DNA of 16,788 bases, taken from Acetobacteraceae bacterium UBA6159. Lineage in GTDB: Bacteria; Pseudomonadota; Alphaproteobacteria; Acetobacterales; Acetobacteraceae. The translations under genes were made by a program, and so were the position numbers. The notes beneath the pieces are model-generated. The model was not told where the DNA came from, ran no database searches, and worked only from the letters and a program-made list of their open reading frames with translations. How positions within the stretch are numbered: position 1 is the first letter of the stretch; every line of letters starts with the position of its first letter. Positions 1 to 6,905 of this stretch are shown piece by piece. The DNA is taken from NCBI GenBank assembly GCA_002422345.1, contig DIUL01000194.1, forward strand, positions 1 to 16,788, written 5' to 3'.

Positions 1-22
1 GTGATTGACCGGACAGCAGTGA
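1..22 (-). repeat. Left copy of a 22-bp terminal inverted repeat
   Basis: The first 22 bases (beginning GTGATTGACCGGACAGCAG) are the exact reverse complement of 16766-16787. This copy lies inside the helicase reading frame. Identity ends at position 23. It may be the outer end of an insertion sequence whose body is outside the window. Confidence 0.75.
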
Positions 23-1938
23 TAGAGAGTACTATAATAGCCATTTGTCCCTGTCCTCTGCGTTTCCTTCTTCGCCGCCTCGTAGCTCGGCCACAGGTCC
101 GGGAATGCGCGGGCCATGTCCGCGGCGTTGTCCAGCACCACACCCGAAGCCGCCATCGCGTCCAACCGGTTCGGTCGGATTTCGCGCCACTGCAGAACCT
201 GTTCGACCGCGATCGGCAGCACCACGTCGCTCAACAGGTCGATCTCCAGCGGGTCCATGGCCGTGCGGTTAATCCCGCGCCCGCGCCCCAACGCCTGGAT
301 CAGTTCACCCTCGCAGATCGTCCAGCGGATTGCTTCCACGAGCGGGTCGTCATGCTCATCGCCCGAGACCGCACGCACCTCGCCGTCGCTCAGTCCGATC
401 TGCCGCTCCACGCGTCGATACCACCAGCCTGCCGCTTTACCCATGCCAAGCGGCGGTCGGTTGCTGATCGCCGCCGCCAGGCGCTCGACCGTCGCTGGCG
501 CCGGCAGTGTCCGGCCGAGGATGATCAGTCCCGCAACATGCCGCCAACGATCGAGGCCACTCAACGCGTTGAAGTGAACGGTGGCGACATTGCCTGGCAA
601 ACCCAGGCTTTTGAGTTGTTCGATGCCCGCCTTCTGTCCGATCACCAGCACATCGGGTCCATCCGGATTCCGACCCCGCATCTCGATGGCCCGCAGCGTG
701 ATCCATGTCGCGAGATCGCGCAGGTGGTTGGCGGCGGTGACCCGGTCACGCTCCCGCGCGTCGTCCGGCGGCGTCAGCGCCTTCGCGCTGGTCGGGGCAC
801 CCAGGACCTGCCGGACCCGCACATGCGGCTGGCAGGCCATCACAGGCTCCGCAATGTCGATGTCAGGAATAAAGGGCCGAACCAGTTCAGGTTGCAGCGT
901 CGCGTCCAAGTGCAAGATCGGTGCATCGCTGCCCCACCCGGCTCGAATATCAGCCCGCCACTGCAAACGGAGCGAGCGCACGGTGCCATTTTCGGTGATG
1001 TCGTCAAACAACTCAGCACCGGCAACGTCGTGATCGTTCTCCAGGGCTGCCGCGATCAAGCGCCACATCGCGGCAGCCCGAACCGGCGGTACCCATGGCT
1101 CGCCTGGCTTGGGCAAGACCTGATCCATCCTCCGCCGCCGCTCGCCTGAGGCCATCCCAGGCAAAAGGCCAGGATTGCGCAGCCGCCGGTGTTCCAGCCC
1201 GGCCGCCCGACGGCACTCCTCTGGGGTCAATCCGCTCGCGCGCAGCGCGGTGATGGACAGCGGACCGTTAGATGCGGTGCCCAGCACCTGCCAAAGCCTA
1301 TCGCGCGCCGCCGCGAGGTTAGCCGTGTTGTCCCAGTGCGGTTGATTGCGTCCATTGTAGCAGATGACATTACCGAACGTCGTGCGCAGCCCGTCGAGTG
1401 TCAGGACCGCCTTGCCATCCTGTCCGCGCAGTCCTGCCGACCAGAACCCCTCATCGAGCACGAGCAGGCCCACGACGCCGATTTCCTTTGGCGCTTCGTA
1501 GAACAGGATGTCGTGGGCACAGAGGATGACCCGAGCGTCGGCGGCACGAAATTTCTGGGCTTGATACCCGCAACGGTAGTAGTACTGGCAAATATATTCC
1601 GTGCCGTCGCGCTTCAACCTGCAGCTGGTTTGCTCGACGACCTGTTCGACCTCAATGGCATCAAAGGGTGCCGAGGGATCAAGGCACATCAGGCGCTCAG
1701 GTTCCTTGGGGGTCGGGTCCGGCGCGTTACGGCCCTTCCACACCATCGCCTCGATACCGAGCGCAAGGAATGCTTGGCACTGCTCCTCGGCCAAGTCATG
1801 GCGGGGAACACTATAGATCACCCGATGCGCGCAGCAGGCGGTGGTGGTGAGCAATTGGGCGATACCGCGCCGGGCCGCGGTGGACTTGCCAAGGCCGACA
1901 TCAATGCACAGGGCCAGGCGCGGCGGCGGCGGGATCAC
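1..1938 (-). CDS. SF2-like helicase/ATPase of an element replication module, 3' end cut by the window edge
   Basis: The minus-strand frame is open for 646 codons to the window edge without a stop. The start is GTG at 1938, overlapping the primase stop in GTGA; an in-frame TGA nine codons upstream leaves no other usual start. Visible motifs are a P-loop variant V-G-L-G-K-S-T at about residues 14-20, a Walker B/DEAD-like box L-L-V-L-D-E-G with D162 and E163, and a motif VI-like Q-A-L-G-R-G-R-G-I-N-R at 548-558. This set fits an SF2-type nucleic-acid ATPase. Working after a Toprim primase, it is probably the helicase partner in replication of a mobile element; that role is inferred. The start lies unusually close to the P-loop. 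The last residues, after about S-T-L-Y-H, fall in the terminal 22-bp repeat and are probably not native, so the gene may be interrupted there. No specific named homologue is recognised. Confidence 0.8.
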   Translation of the reverse strand, partial: MIPPPPRLALCIDVGLGKSTAARRGIAQLLTTTACCAHRVIYSVPRHDLAEEQCQAFLALGIEAMVWKGRNAPDPTPKEPERLMCLDPSAPFDAIEVEQVVEQTSCRLKRDGTEYICQYYYRCGYQAQKFRAADARVILCAHDILFYEAPKEIGVVGLLVLDEGFWSAGLRGQDGKAVLTLDGLRTTFGNVICYNGRNQPHWDNTANLAAARDRLWQVLGTASNGPLSITALRASGLTPEECRRAAGLEHRRLRNPGLLPGMASGERRRRMDQVLPKPGEPWVPPVRAAAMWRLIAAALENDHDVAGAELFDDITENGTVRSLRLQWRADIRAGWGSDAPILHLDATLQPELVRPFIPDIDIAEPVMACQPHVRVRQVLGAPTSAKALTPPDDARERDRVTAANHLRDLATWITLRAIEMRGRNPDGPDVLVIGQKAGIEQLKSLGLPGNVATVHFNALSGLDRWRHVAGLIILGRTLPAPATVERLAAAISNRPPLGMGKAAGWWYRRVERQIGLSDGEVRAVSGDEHDDPLVEAIRWTICEGELIQALGRGRGINRTAMDPLEIDLLSDVVLPIAVEQVLQWREIRPNRLDAMAASGVVLDNAADMARAFPDLWPSYEAAKKETQRTGTNGYYSTLYHCCPVNH

Positions 1939-3053
1939 GGCCGGCCCGCGCTCGACGATGCGTCACGCCCACCCCCAGGTGGCGCCTGGGCGATGGACCA
2001 GTACTGTGCGACCGCTTCGACGAAGTCACCGATGCAGCGCTCCAGCCGAGCCCGTGCCGCCACGGGATCGAGCGTCGGCAAGGGGTAGGTCGGGGGAACC
2101 GGCGGGATCACCGTCGCGGCATCGATGCAGGCCCCGACGACTGCCAGGCCACGGGCAGCCGCAAGATCGTTCATGTCCCCTGGCTCGGGCGGGATTGCCA
2201 GGAGGGCATGGGTGGCGCGTGCAGCGGCCGTGGCTGCCGTCACACCGGGATTGGTATCGCGGCCGGGTTTCGTATCGTTGTCGGCCAGGAGGGTCAGCAT
2301 CGCCGCCGGAAACCGATTGCGGATTTGCAATGCCACCTGCATCAGGTTGCCGGCGTCCATGGCCGCTACCACCGTGTGCCCGGTGGCTTCGTGGGCGGTG
2401 GCGCCGGTGGCCCAACCCTCGCACAACAGGATGGTCGCCGCCTGCTCCAACGGAGGACCGATCAGGGTAAAGTGTCCACCCTTGGCGCCATCCCGCAGGT
2501 AGAGCTTGTCCCCCTTTGCATTGATCCGCTGGATCGTGTGGATCACCCCATCCAGATCAACCAAGGGAATGATCAGATCGCCGTTACGATCCTGTCGCAG
2601 TCCGTGCGGGCCAACACGCTTGCTGGCCAGATAGGGGTGGTGCGGGTCCGCCGGGAGCGTGCGGCGCCAGCTTTCCCCAGCCGTGTGGCGGGCCTGCGCA
2701 CGACGGAGCGGCATGGCATCTCGCTGCGGGTCGTTCGCCGGTCGGGGTCGCAACGATGGCTTTCGATCCGGACGTGACGTTTGACCGACCCACGCGCGCG
2801 CCCAGTCTTCGGCGGTGCGCCAATCGCCGCCGTGTACATGGGCGATCAGTTCGAACGGTCCGCCGCCCACGCCCGCCTCGTGGTCGAACCACTGGCCGGC
2901 CTTCCTGCCGGTAATCTCGGCGGACATGCTGCCACGGCGGTTCCAGCGCCACTGTCGACCGCCCTTGCGGCTGGGAACGCCGAGCAATTCCAGCAGCAGA
3001 CGTTGCCAGTCGTCGATCAGCGCCTGGCGGAGTAGCCCGAGGTCGTTCGTCAT
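1935..3053 (-). CDS. Toprim-domain DNA primase (TraC/RepB'-like, DUF7146-type)
   Basis: Predicted 372 aa. It would synthesise RNA primers for replication of the element carrying it. The N-terminal part (about residues 1-80) contains S-M-S-A-E-I-T-G-R-K-A-G-Q-W-F-D-H, resembling the substrate-binding N-terminus of plasmid and phage primases but without zinc-ligand cysteines. The Toprim core shows the glutamate motif L-L-C-E-G-W-A-T-G, then L-T-L-L-A-D-N-D with the acidic DxD pair, and a later P-G-D-M-N-D-L-A; these are hallmarks of Toprim primases. An in-frame start upstream (3320) would give 461 aa, but ATG at 3053 is preferred: it overlaps the stop of the preceding 75-aa gene in ATGA, and the residues upstream look like an out-of-frame shadow. 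Its own stop overlaps the helicase GTG start, so the two are probably translated together. Confidence 0.85.
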   Translation of the reverse strand: MTNDLGLLRQALIDDWQRLLLELLGVPSRKGGRQWRWNRRGSMSAEITGRKAGQWFDHEAGVGGGPFELIAHVHGGDWRTAEDWARAWVGQTSRPDRKPSLRPRPANDPQRDAMPLRRAQARHTAGESWRRTLPADPHHPYLASKRVGPHGLRQDRNGDLIIPLVDLDGVIHTIQRINAKGDKLYLRDGAKGGHFTLIGPPLEQAATILLCEGWATGATAHEATGHTVVAAMDAGNLMQVALQIRNRFPAAMLTLLADNDTKPGRDTNPGVTAATAAARATHALLAIPPEPGDMNDLAAARGLAVVGACIDAATVIPPVPPTYPLPTLDPVAARARLERCIGDFVEAVAQYWSIAQAPPGGGRDASSSAGRP

Positions 3054-3277
3054 CGGTCGGTCCGCACCGCAGGGAGATCGATCATGGCGCTTTGTCCGCG
3101 GTCGCGTTCCTGCCTCCACGTTTCCCGCAGGTGCAGGCTGGTCGCCTCTAACGATTGAGGAACGATATCCTGCCGGGTCGCAGCGGGTGGAGGGATCGTT
3201 GCTGGCTCCACCCACCGACGCCGGAACCAGCGGTTCCGCTCCGGGTCCGACATCGCGGCTGCACTGGCGGCGTCCAT
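3050..3277 (-). CDS. 75-aa hypothetical protein within the replication operon
   Basis: Not recognised. It is a 75-residue charged, proline- and arginine-containing protein with no predicted membrane segment, no cysteines, and an Arg/Glu-rich, probably helical C-terminal half (L-H-L-R-E-T-W-R-Q-E-R-D-R). The case for it being real is positional: its ATG overlaps the stop of the upstream HTH gene by one base (TGATG), and its stop overlaps the primase start (ATGA). It therefore fills the space between two confident genes exactly, with translational coupling at both ends. It could be a small primase accessory factor, but nothing in the sequence shows this. Confidence 0.6.
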   Translation of the reverse strand: MDAASAAAMSDPERNRWFRRRWVEPATIPPPAATRQDIVPQSLEATSLHLRETWRQERDRGQSAMIDLPAVRTDR

Positions 3278-3501
3278 CAGCGCCCACCCTGGCGCAGCCG
3301 CGCTGCTTCGTACGCCTCAATATCCTCCAGGCGATATGCCACGCGGGCCCCGAGTTTCAGGAACCCGGGCCCCTCCTTCAGCAACCTCCACCGTTCCAGT
3401 GTTCGCACCGAGACACCCCATCGGGCCGCGAGCTCGCGCTGGTTCAGGTGCCGTGTCGCGCCGACGCTCTGACGCCCGGCAGAAAGATGGTTCCTCATCA
3501 T
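3277..3501 (-). CDS. Small helix-turn-helix DNA-binding protein (MerR/AlpA/excisionase-like, HTH_17)
   Basis: About 74 aa from ATG 3501; a second ATG at 3498 would shorten it by one residue, and a GTG at 3510 would lengthen it by three. The central segment L-N-Q-R-E-L-A-A-R-W-G-V-S-V-R-T-L-E-R-W-R is a clear winged HTH of the excisionase/AlpA type, followed by the characteristic G-P-x-F-L-K-L-G-x-R-V-A-Y-R-x-x-D-I-E-A-Y wing. Such proteins act as transcription factors or recombination directionality factors on integrative elements and phages. It overlaps the end of the sigma-like gene (ATGA or TGATG) and feeds directly into the 75-aa gene, so it is the second gene of the replication operon. 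Whether it controls transcription or excision cannot be told from sequence. Confidence 0.85.
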   Translation of the reverse strand: MMRNHLSAGRQSVGATRHLNQRELAARWGVSVRTLERWRLLKEGPGFLKLGARVAYRLEDIEAYEAARLRQGGR

Positions 3502-4091
3502 GGCACCCACTTACCGGCGCGCCGTTCAATCTGTCGGGGTTGCGGCAAGTATTCCCGCAGCCCGGCTGCCGCCGCCTTCTGTCTCAGGCGATGCGCATTC
3601 TCGTAGAAGGAGGAATGATGCACACCCGCTTGCGCCGTCGCCGACCGGACGTTCGGGGCCAGCAGGATGTCGCAGCAGGTCCGAAGCGCAGGCGTCAGGC
3701 CCGCGACGAACCGGCGCAGGTCCATGGCAAGGCCGAGAGACACCTCGTCGGACGCCCCTGGGTCGGCCAACACCTCCGCGAGCGTGAGGCCCTCGCCGCT
3801 ATCGGCAGACCGGTCCAGGCCAACCTGCCTGCGCTCGCCCCGGAGCCGAGCGGTGGGGTAGGTGAGCGTTGCCGCCCGATGGGCGATGATCCGGTCCGCG
3901 AAGGTGGCGAAACTTGCCTTGTCCGGCAGGTAGTTCACCCGGCGGCGCCACAGGTCGAGGAATAGGTCCTGTTCGATGTCGTCGCTGTCCATGCCGGGCA
4001 CGAGACCGGTTCGTGCCAGGCGCCAGGCCGTGCGGCGGATATGCTGGCGGATGCGAGCGTCCAGCACGGCATCGTGAAAGAACTGATCCAT
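3498..4091 (-). CDS. Sigma-70-like (ECF-like) regulatory protein at the head of the replication operon
   Basis: Predicted 197 aa from ATG 4091. Residues about 30-75 contain D-S-D-D-I-E-Q-D-L-F-L-D-L-W and F-A-T-F-A-D-R-I-I-A-H-R-A-A, resembling sigma region 2 (the D-x-E-Q-E/D-x-F-L-x-L-W pattern plus an F-x-x-W/F-x-x-x-I helix). The C-terminal part, about 140-185, has a region 4-like HTH, S-A-T-A-Q-A-G-V-H-H-S-S-F-Y-E-N-A-H-R-L-R-Q-K. An in-frame TTG at 4202 would extend it to 234 aa, but that extension would swallow a palindromic site and a stem-loop and is compositionally odd, so the ATG is preferred. The gene stop overlaps the HTH gene start. The promoter must lie among the palindromes upstream, suggesting regulated expression. 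It may be a true sigma factor recruiting polymerase to element promoters, or a sigma-derived DNA-binding protein. Confidence 0.7.
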   Translation of the reverse strand: MDQFFHDAVLDARIRQHIRRTAWRLARTGLVPGMDSDDIEQDLFLDLWRRRVNYLPDKASFATFADRIIAHRAATLTYPTARLRGERRQVGLDRSADSGEGLTLAEVLADPGASDEVSLGLAMDLRRFVAGLTPALRTCCDILLAPNVRSATAQAGVHHSSFYENAHRLRQKAAAAGLREYLPQPRQIERRAGKWVP

Positions 4092-4101
4092 GAGGGGAAG
4101 G

Positions 4102-4138
4102 CCATCGATCGAGGGCGGGCGCGTGGCCCGATCGATGG
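4102..4138 (-). promoter_or_regulatory. Inverted repeat / potential stem-loop in the leader of the sigma-like gene
   Basis: Perfect 10-bp arms CCATCGATCG (4102-4111) and CGATCGATGG (4129-4138) flank a 17-nt loop. The structure ends 10 nt before the preferred ATG at 4091. No convincing Shine-Dalgarno sequence lies between it and the ATG. It could be an RNA hairpin limiting translation of the sigma-like protein or a dyad operator on DNA; the sequence does not separate the two. Confidence 0.5.
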
Positions 4139-4142
4139 TTAC

Positions 4143-4158
4143 CGGTGAAATTTCACCG
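4143..4158. promoter_or_regulatory. Palindromic operator copy 1
   Basis: Perfect 16-bp palindrome CGGTGAAATTTCACCG, centred at 4150/4151, about 52 bp upstream of the preferred sigma-like gene start. The AT core with GGTG/CACC flanks is typical of a dimeric regulator site. A second copy is centred exactly 120 bp away. The binding protein is unknown; the HTH protein, the sigma-like protein or the Cys-cluster protein of this locus are candidates. Confidence 0.6.
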
Positions 4159-4260
4159 ACGGGTGGGTGGTCCCGCGCATTCGCGGCGGGGGGCGGCGGC
4201 AAAGGCCAGGGAATCCGTGGCGCAGTCGGCGAAGAAAAAAGTGATGATGGCGGATCGGGA

Positions 4261-4280
4261 GCCGGTGAAATTTCACCGGC
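4261..4280. promoter_or_regulatory. Palindromic operator copy 2, overlapping the end of the 373-aa gene
   Basis: Perfect 20-bp palindrome GCCGGTGAAATTTCACCGGC, centred at 4270/4271. It shares the 16-bp core of the copy at 4143-4158 and contains the TGA stop of the upstream 373-aa gene (4273-4275). It could bind the same regulator as copy 1, with DNA looping between the two. As RNA it is a hairpin without a loop or U-tract, so a terminator is unlikely. Confidence 0.6.
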
Positions 4281-5394
4281 CGGCGCGACCCGTCACCTCT
4301 CGCATCCACCGATCCCGTTCAGCCTTGGGTCGATCATCAGCGGCGACGAAGGCGGTGATGTATGATTGTTCGGCTGGTACCCAGCGAATGGGATCATCGG
4401 CCAAACCGAAGGTAGCCTGCAGGTGGCGAGACAGAGCTCCCTTCTGTTTGCGTTGGCTGACGCTCGGACCGCCATTGAGCCCAACCCTCCCGCCGTTGGC
4501 GAGAAGCGCGGTGAAGAAGGTCCACGCCAGAACGGGCTTGTTGTTCTTCCCGCTGCGCATGCCGAAGTCGCCCGGGTCCATCTGCCGTGATGTTCCGCCT
4601 GCACTGCACACCACGGTCTCAGCGCTGGTGAGCCGAAACGATACCTTGTGCCATGTCGTGTCGGGCGGCAACGTGACCTGGGGGCCGGGCTTCAAGGCTG
4701 CCAAACGTGCCACCAGATCGGCCCTGATATCGCGCAACAGGAACTCTGGCGGTTGCATCGGCAACAAGCCGCCGTCGTCGTCCATGGCCATCACCTCGGA
4801 CAGGTTGAGGAACACATGTCCTTGGGTGCCCAGCCACTGCCGGGTCGACGCCGGCAGGGACTCCGCCGTCGGCGCGAGCACCACACCAGGCTCGCGCCCG
4901 AGGCCAGCCCCCTGCAACGCATCAACAAGTAATGGCTGCATCGGTCCCGGCACGACCAGGAGCACCGGTGCGGAAACACCCGCCGCGACCGCATACCTGC
5001 CGAGCATGAAGGCGGAGCCGGCTGGTGGGTGAGGGGGCTCCTGTCGCAGGGCGAGGGCGACCACGAGGTCGTGACGCAGGCGCCTGGTGTCCAACTCCAA
5101 GATGTCGAGATCGACATCTGCGAGGGCAACTGCGTCACACCGTCCAACGGCCGAACGGCAAACGGCGCGTAACCCTCCATCGGCAGTCCGGATCACCCCC
5201 CGCGGACATCCCTCGCCACCCGGTGAGGGGCAGTCAATCGCCGTGGCCCTCCGCCCTGTCGGCCGCAGGAACGTCCGGGCCAAGGCGAACTCGTCGCCCA
5301 ACCTGAGCGTCCAGTCGCGCCGATCCGTCGCGGCATCTGGGACTTCATCAAGTGCCGTCCAGAACCGTCGTAGGGGCCTCGTCATCGTCTGCAT
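4273..5394 (-). CDS. Uncharacterised 373-aa protein with a four-cysteine (zinc-ribbon-like) cluster
   Basis: Not assigned to a named family. Cysteines 55, 63, 79 and 86 lie in C-P-S-P-G-G-E-G-C-P-R, then A-D-G-G-L-R-A-V-C and G-R-C-D, a spacing that suggests one zinc-binding ribbon. A hydrophobic, possibly Rossmann-like middle follows (A-P-V-L-L-V-V-P-G-P at about 142-151). The C-terminal third has a basic segment, S-Q-R-K-Q-K-G-A-L-S-R-H-L-Q-A, that could be part of a winged helix, so DNA binding is plausible but unproven. ATG 5394 overlaps the upstream 398-aa gene by 47 bp; ATG 5385 is a three-codon shorter alternative. The two are probably co-transcribed. The stop lies inside a palindromic operator-like site, after which the replication operon begins in the same direction. 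Confidence 0.7.
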   Translation of the reverse strand: MQTMTRPLRRFWTALDEVPDAATDRRDWTLRLGDEFALARTFLRPTGRRATAIDCPSPGGEGCPRGVIRTADGGLRAVCRSAVGRCDAVALADVDLDILELDTRRLRHDLVVALALRQEPPHPPAGSAFMLGRYAVAAGVSAPVLLVVPGPMQPLLVDALQGAGLGREPGVVLAPTAESLPASTRQWLGTQGHVFLNLSEVMAMDDDGGLLPMQPPEFLLRDIRADLVARLAALKPGPQVTLPPDTTWHKVSFRLTSAETVVCSAGGTSRQMDPGDFGMRSGKNNKPVLAWTFFTALLANGGRVGLNGGPSVSQRKQKGALSRHLQATFGLADDPIRWVPAEQSYITAFVAADDRPKAERDRWMREVTGRAGR

Positions 5395-6544
5395 CCGGTG
5401 CTGTCAAGACAAAGCCACGCTTGCGGAGCCACTGGTCGATCAGTTCGCTGTCATCGTTGCGCTCATATCGTGCGATCCCGGGCGGTCTGATGGTGACCGA
5501 CCGCTCCTTCGCGGCATTATTGAAGGTGATCTTGAACGTCGCGCTGCTCAGCCGCCCGCCGGTCAGGGTCGCCATGCCGCGCGTAGCCAAAGCCGCAAAA
5601 ATGTCCTCCGCCTTTCGCGTTTCCGTCTCGCGGTGCACGCCGCCCCAGTAGCGCCGGTATTCGATCAGGCGTACCTTCTCGATCCCGTCGACATCTTCAA
5701 CCTGCAGCGACGCGGCTCCATTCGCAACAATCGGATCGAGGGTAAACCGTTCAGCCGGCGGGAAATACGCCTCATCACCAAAGAGCTGCCCGCCCAGGGT
5801 TGAAAGGTAGAGGTTACGATCCCCCTTGGTGCTCGCATGCACGCCGAGATCACCGCTGCGTTCGTCGTAAATCAGCACGTCATGACGTTGCGGTCGGTAG
5901 AAGGCGATATCACCGCTTCCGTCATCCTTGTGGCTCATCTCTCGCCGCATCGGTTGACCATGGCGGATCAGTATCCAGGTGATGGGCTTGTGCCTGATGA
6001 TGAACACGCGGCAGCCTCGCCCCCGCCGGCGGTGTTCGAACCAATCGTCGAACACTTGGACCAGCGCTCCCTGCTGCGCCTCGGTGACGGGAGGGAAGGG
6101 TATCCGGCCCGGGTGTCGGGGACCGAAATACTCGAAGTTCTTCTGTCGCATCGCATAGGATTCGGCGTGGTGGGCGCGTACTAAATCCGGAGCCACGCAC
6201 CAGACGTCGATCGCCAGGTCTATCGGTGTTGTTCCAGGATCATCGTCGACCACAAGGCCGCGTGATCGGATGGTTGCGAGCAACTTGTCCATGTCATCCA
6301 GGCTGGCCGTTTCATGAACGTAGTACAGCGCATCGACCATGGCTGTGGGCGTCGTCGCGTCCGGACGCATCAAGATGTCGGACAGTAGGGGATAGTCGAT
6401 GGGCGACCCGGCGGTGCCAGGGAAAAGGAACCCGCGCCCCTCGAAGTAAGGGCGCCAAGGGTTCAGCAGGACTGCCAGGCGAGCAGGCGCGATTGCACGC
6501 AACCGGTCGGGATCAGCGAATTTCCGTGGATTGAACGACGCCAT
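5348..6544 (-). CDS. Uncharacterised 398-aa soluble protein, first gene of the minus-strand block
   Basis: Not recognised as a characterised family. It has 398 residues, no signal peptide and no membrane segment. The N-terminal part is helical (R-K-F-A-D-P-D-R-L-R-A-I; A-L-Y-Y-V-H-E-T-A-S-L-D-D-M-D-K). The middle and C-terminal parts look like mixed alpha/beta structure with W-I-L-I-R-H-G, F-Y-R-P-Q-R-H-D-V-L-I-Y-D and W-G-G-V-H-R-E-T-E-x-R-K-A-E-D-I-F. ATG 6544 is preceded by a good GGAG ribosome site (cggagtccgATG). It overlaps the 373-aa gene by 47 bp, and the two probably form an operon and perhaps a complex. It is divergent from the recombination cassette. Its function could be regulatory, replicative or defensive; nothing visible decides among these. 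Confidence 0.75.
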   Translation of the reverse strand: MASFNPRKFADPDRLRAIAPARLAVLLNPWRPYFEGRGFLFPGTAGSPIDYPLLSDILMRPDATTPTAMVDALYYVHETASLDDMDKLLATIRSRGLVVDDDPGTTPIDLAIDVWCVAPDLVRAHHAESYAMRQKNFEYFGPRHPGRIPFPPVTEAQQGALVQVFDDWFEHRRRGRGCRVFIIRHKPITWILIRHGQPMRREMSHKDDGSGDIAFYRPQRHDVLIYDERSGDLGVHASTKGDRNLYLSTLGGQLFGDEAYFPPAERFTLDPIVANGAASLQVEDVDGIEKVRLIEYRRYWGGVHRETETRKAEDIFAALATRGMATLTGGRLSSATFKITFNNAAKERSVTIRPPGIARYERNDDSELIDQWLRKRGFVLTAPDADDDEAPTTVLDGT

Positions 6545-6692
6545 CGGACTCCGACGTGCTGGGGAGACACGGCAAGGTTGTCAACATCACCAAGGATCAT
6601 AACCGGGGCAAGTATTTTCTCTCAGCCTACCCGACAGAATTCAGTGCCCGCCGGTAAGTGTGAAGCAGCGTCATCTGTGATCGGATCGTCCT
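6545..6692. other. Divergent intergenic region between the minus-strand block and the recombination cassette
   Basis: A 148-bp non-coding gap that should hold promoters in both directions. On the minus strand there is a TATGAT hexamer (6596-6601) that could be a -10 box, but no good -35 box 16-18 bp upstream; a TTGACA hexamer (6579-6584) lacks a matching -10. No firm promoter can be assigned. Confidence 0.3.
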
Positions 6693-6905
6693 TTGCCGCC
6701 CTTTGCATTACCGGCCCAGCCGAATCGGCATCTCCCCGCCCACCTGCAGGAACTCTGCACCCTCTTGGCCCGCGGCCTGGTGCGGCTGCGTAGCCGCAAC
6801 GCCGACGAAGCCGCCCGTCAAACCGACGACCCGGGAGACAATTCGCTACGCGATCCCGCCTCCCAGCGCGGTCATGCGAATCCGAAACCACGGAGACGCG
6901 CATGA
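6693..6905 (+). CDS. Small conserved-type protein (70 aa) upstream of DUF2924
   Basis: A 70-residue frame starting at TTG 6693; an in-frame TGA at 6678 limits the start and no ATG or GTG is available that keeps the protein. It contains H-L-P-A-H-L-Q-E-L-C-T-L-L-A-R-G-L-V-R-L-R-S-R and ends in a basic tail, P-K-P-R-R-R-A. Its stop overlaps the DUF2924 start in ATGA. Small proteins of this kind (a leucine-rich helix, then a loop and an arginine-rich tail) are, from memory, common in front of DUF2924 genes in alphaproteobacterial recombinase cassettes. Function unknown. The rare start codon and weak ribosome site lower confidence. Confidence 0.55.
   Translation: MPPFALPAQPNRHLPAHLQELCTLLARGLVRLRSRNADEAARQTDDPGDNSLRDPASQRGHANPKPRRRA

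Noticed and set aside
1..1149. A 382-codon plus-strand open frame starting at the window edge
   Set aside because: Its translation is rich in Arg, His and Pro with no family pattern, and it lies antisense to a 646-codon minus-strand frame bearing helicase motifs.
1189..2088. A 299-codon plus-strand open frame
   Set aside because: It is antisense to the helicase and the primase end, has no recognisable motif, and is expected as a by-product of high third-position GC.
3054..3320. N-terminal extension of the primase to 461 aa
   Set aside because: The extra 89 residues overlap the coupled 75-aa gene, look like an out-of-frame shadow and are not needed for the primase fold.
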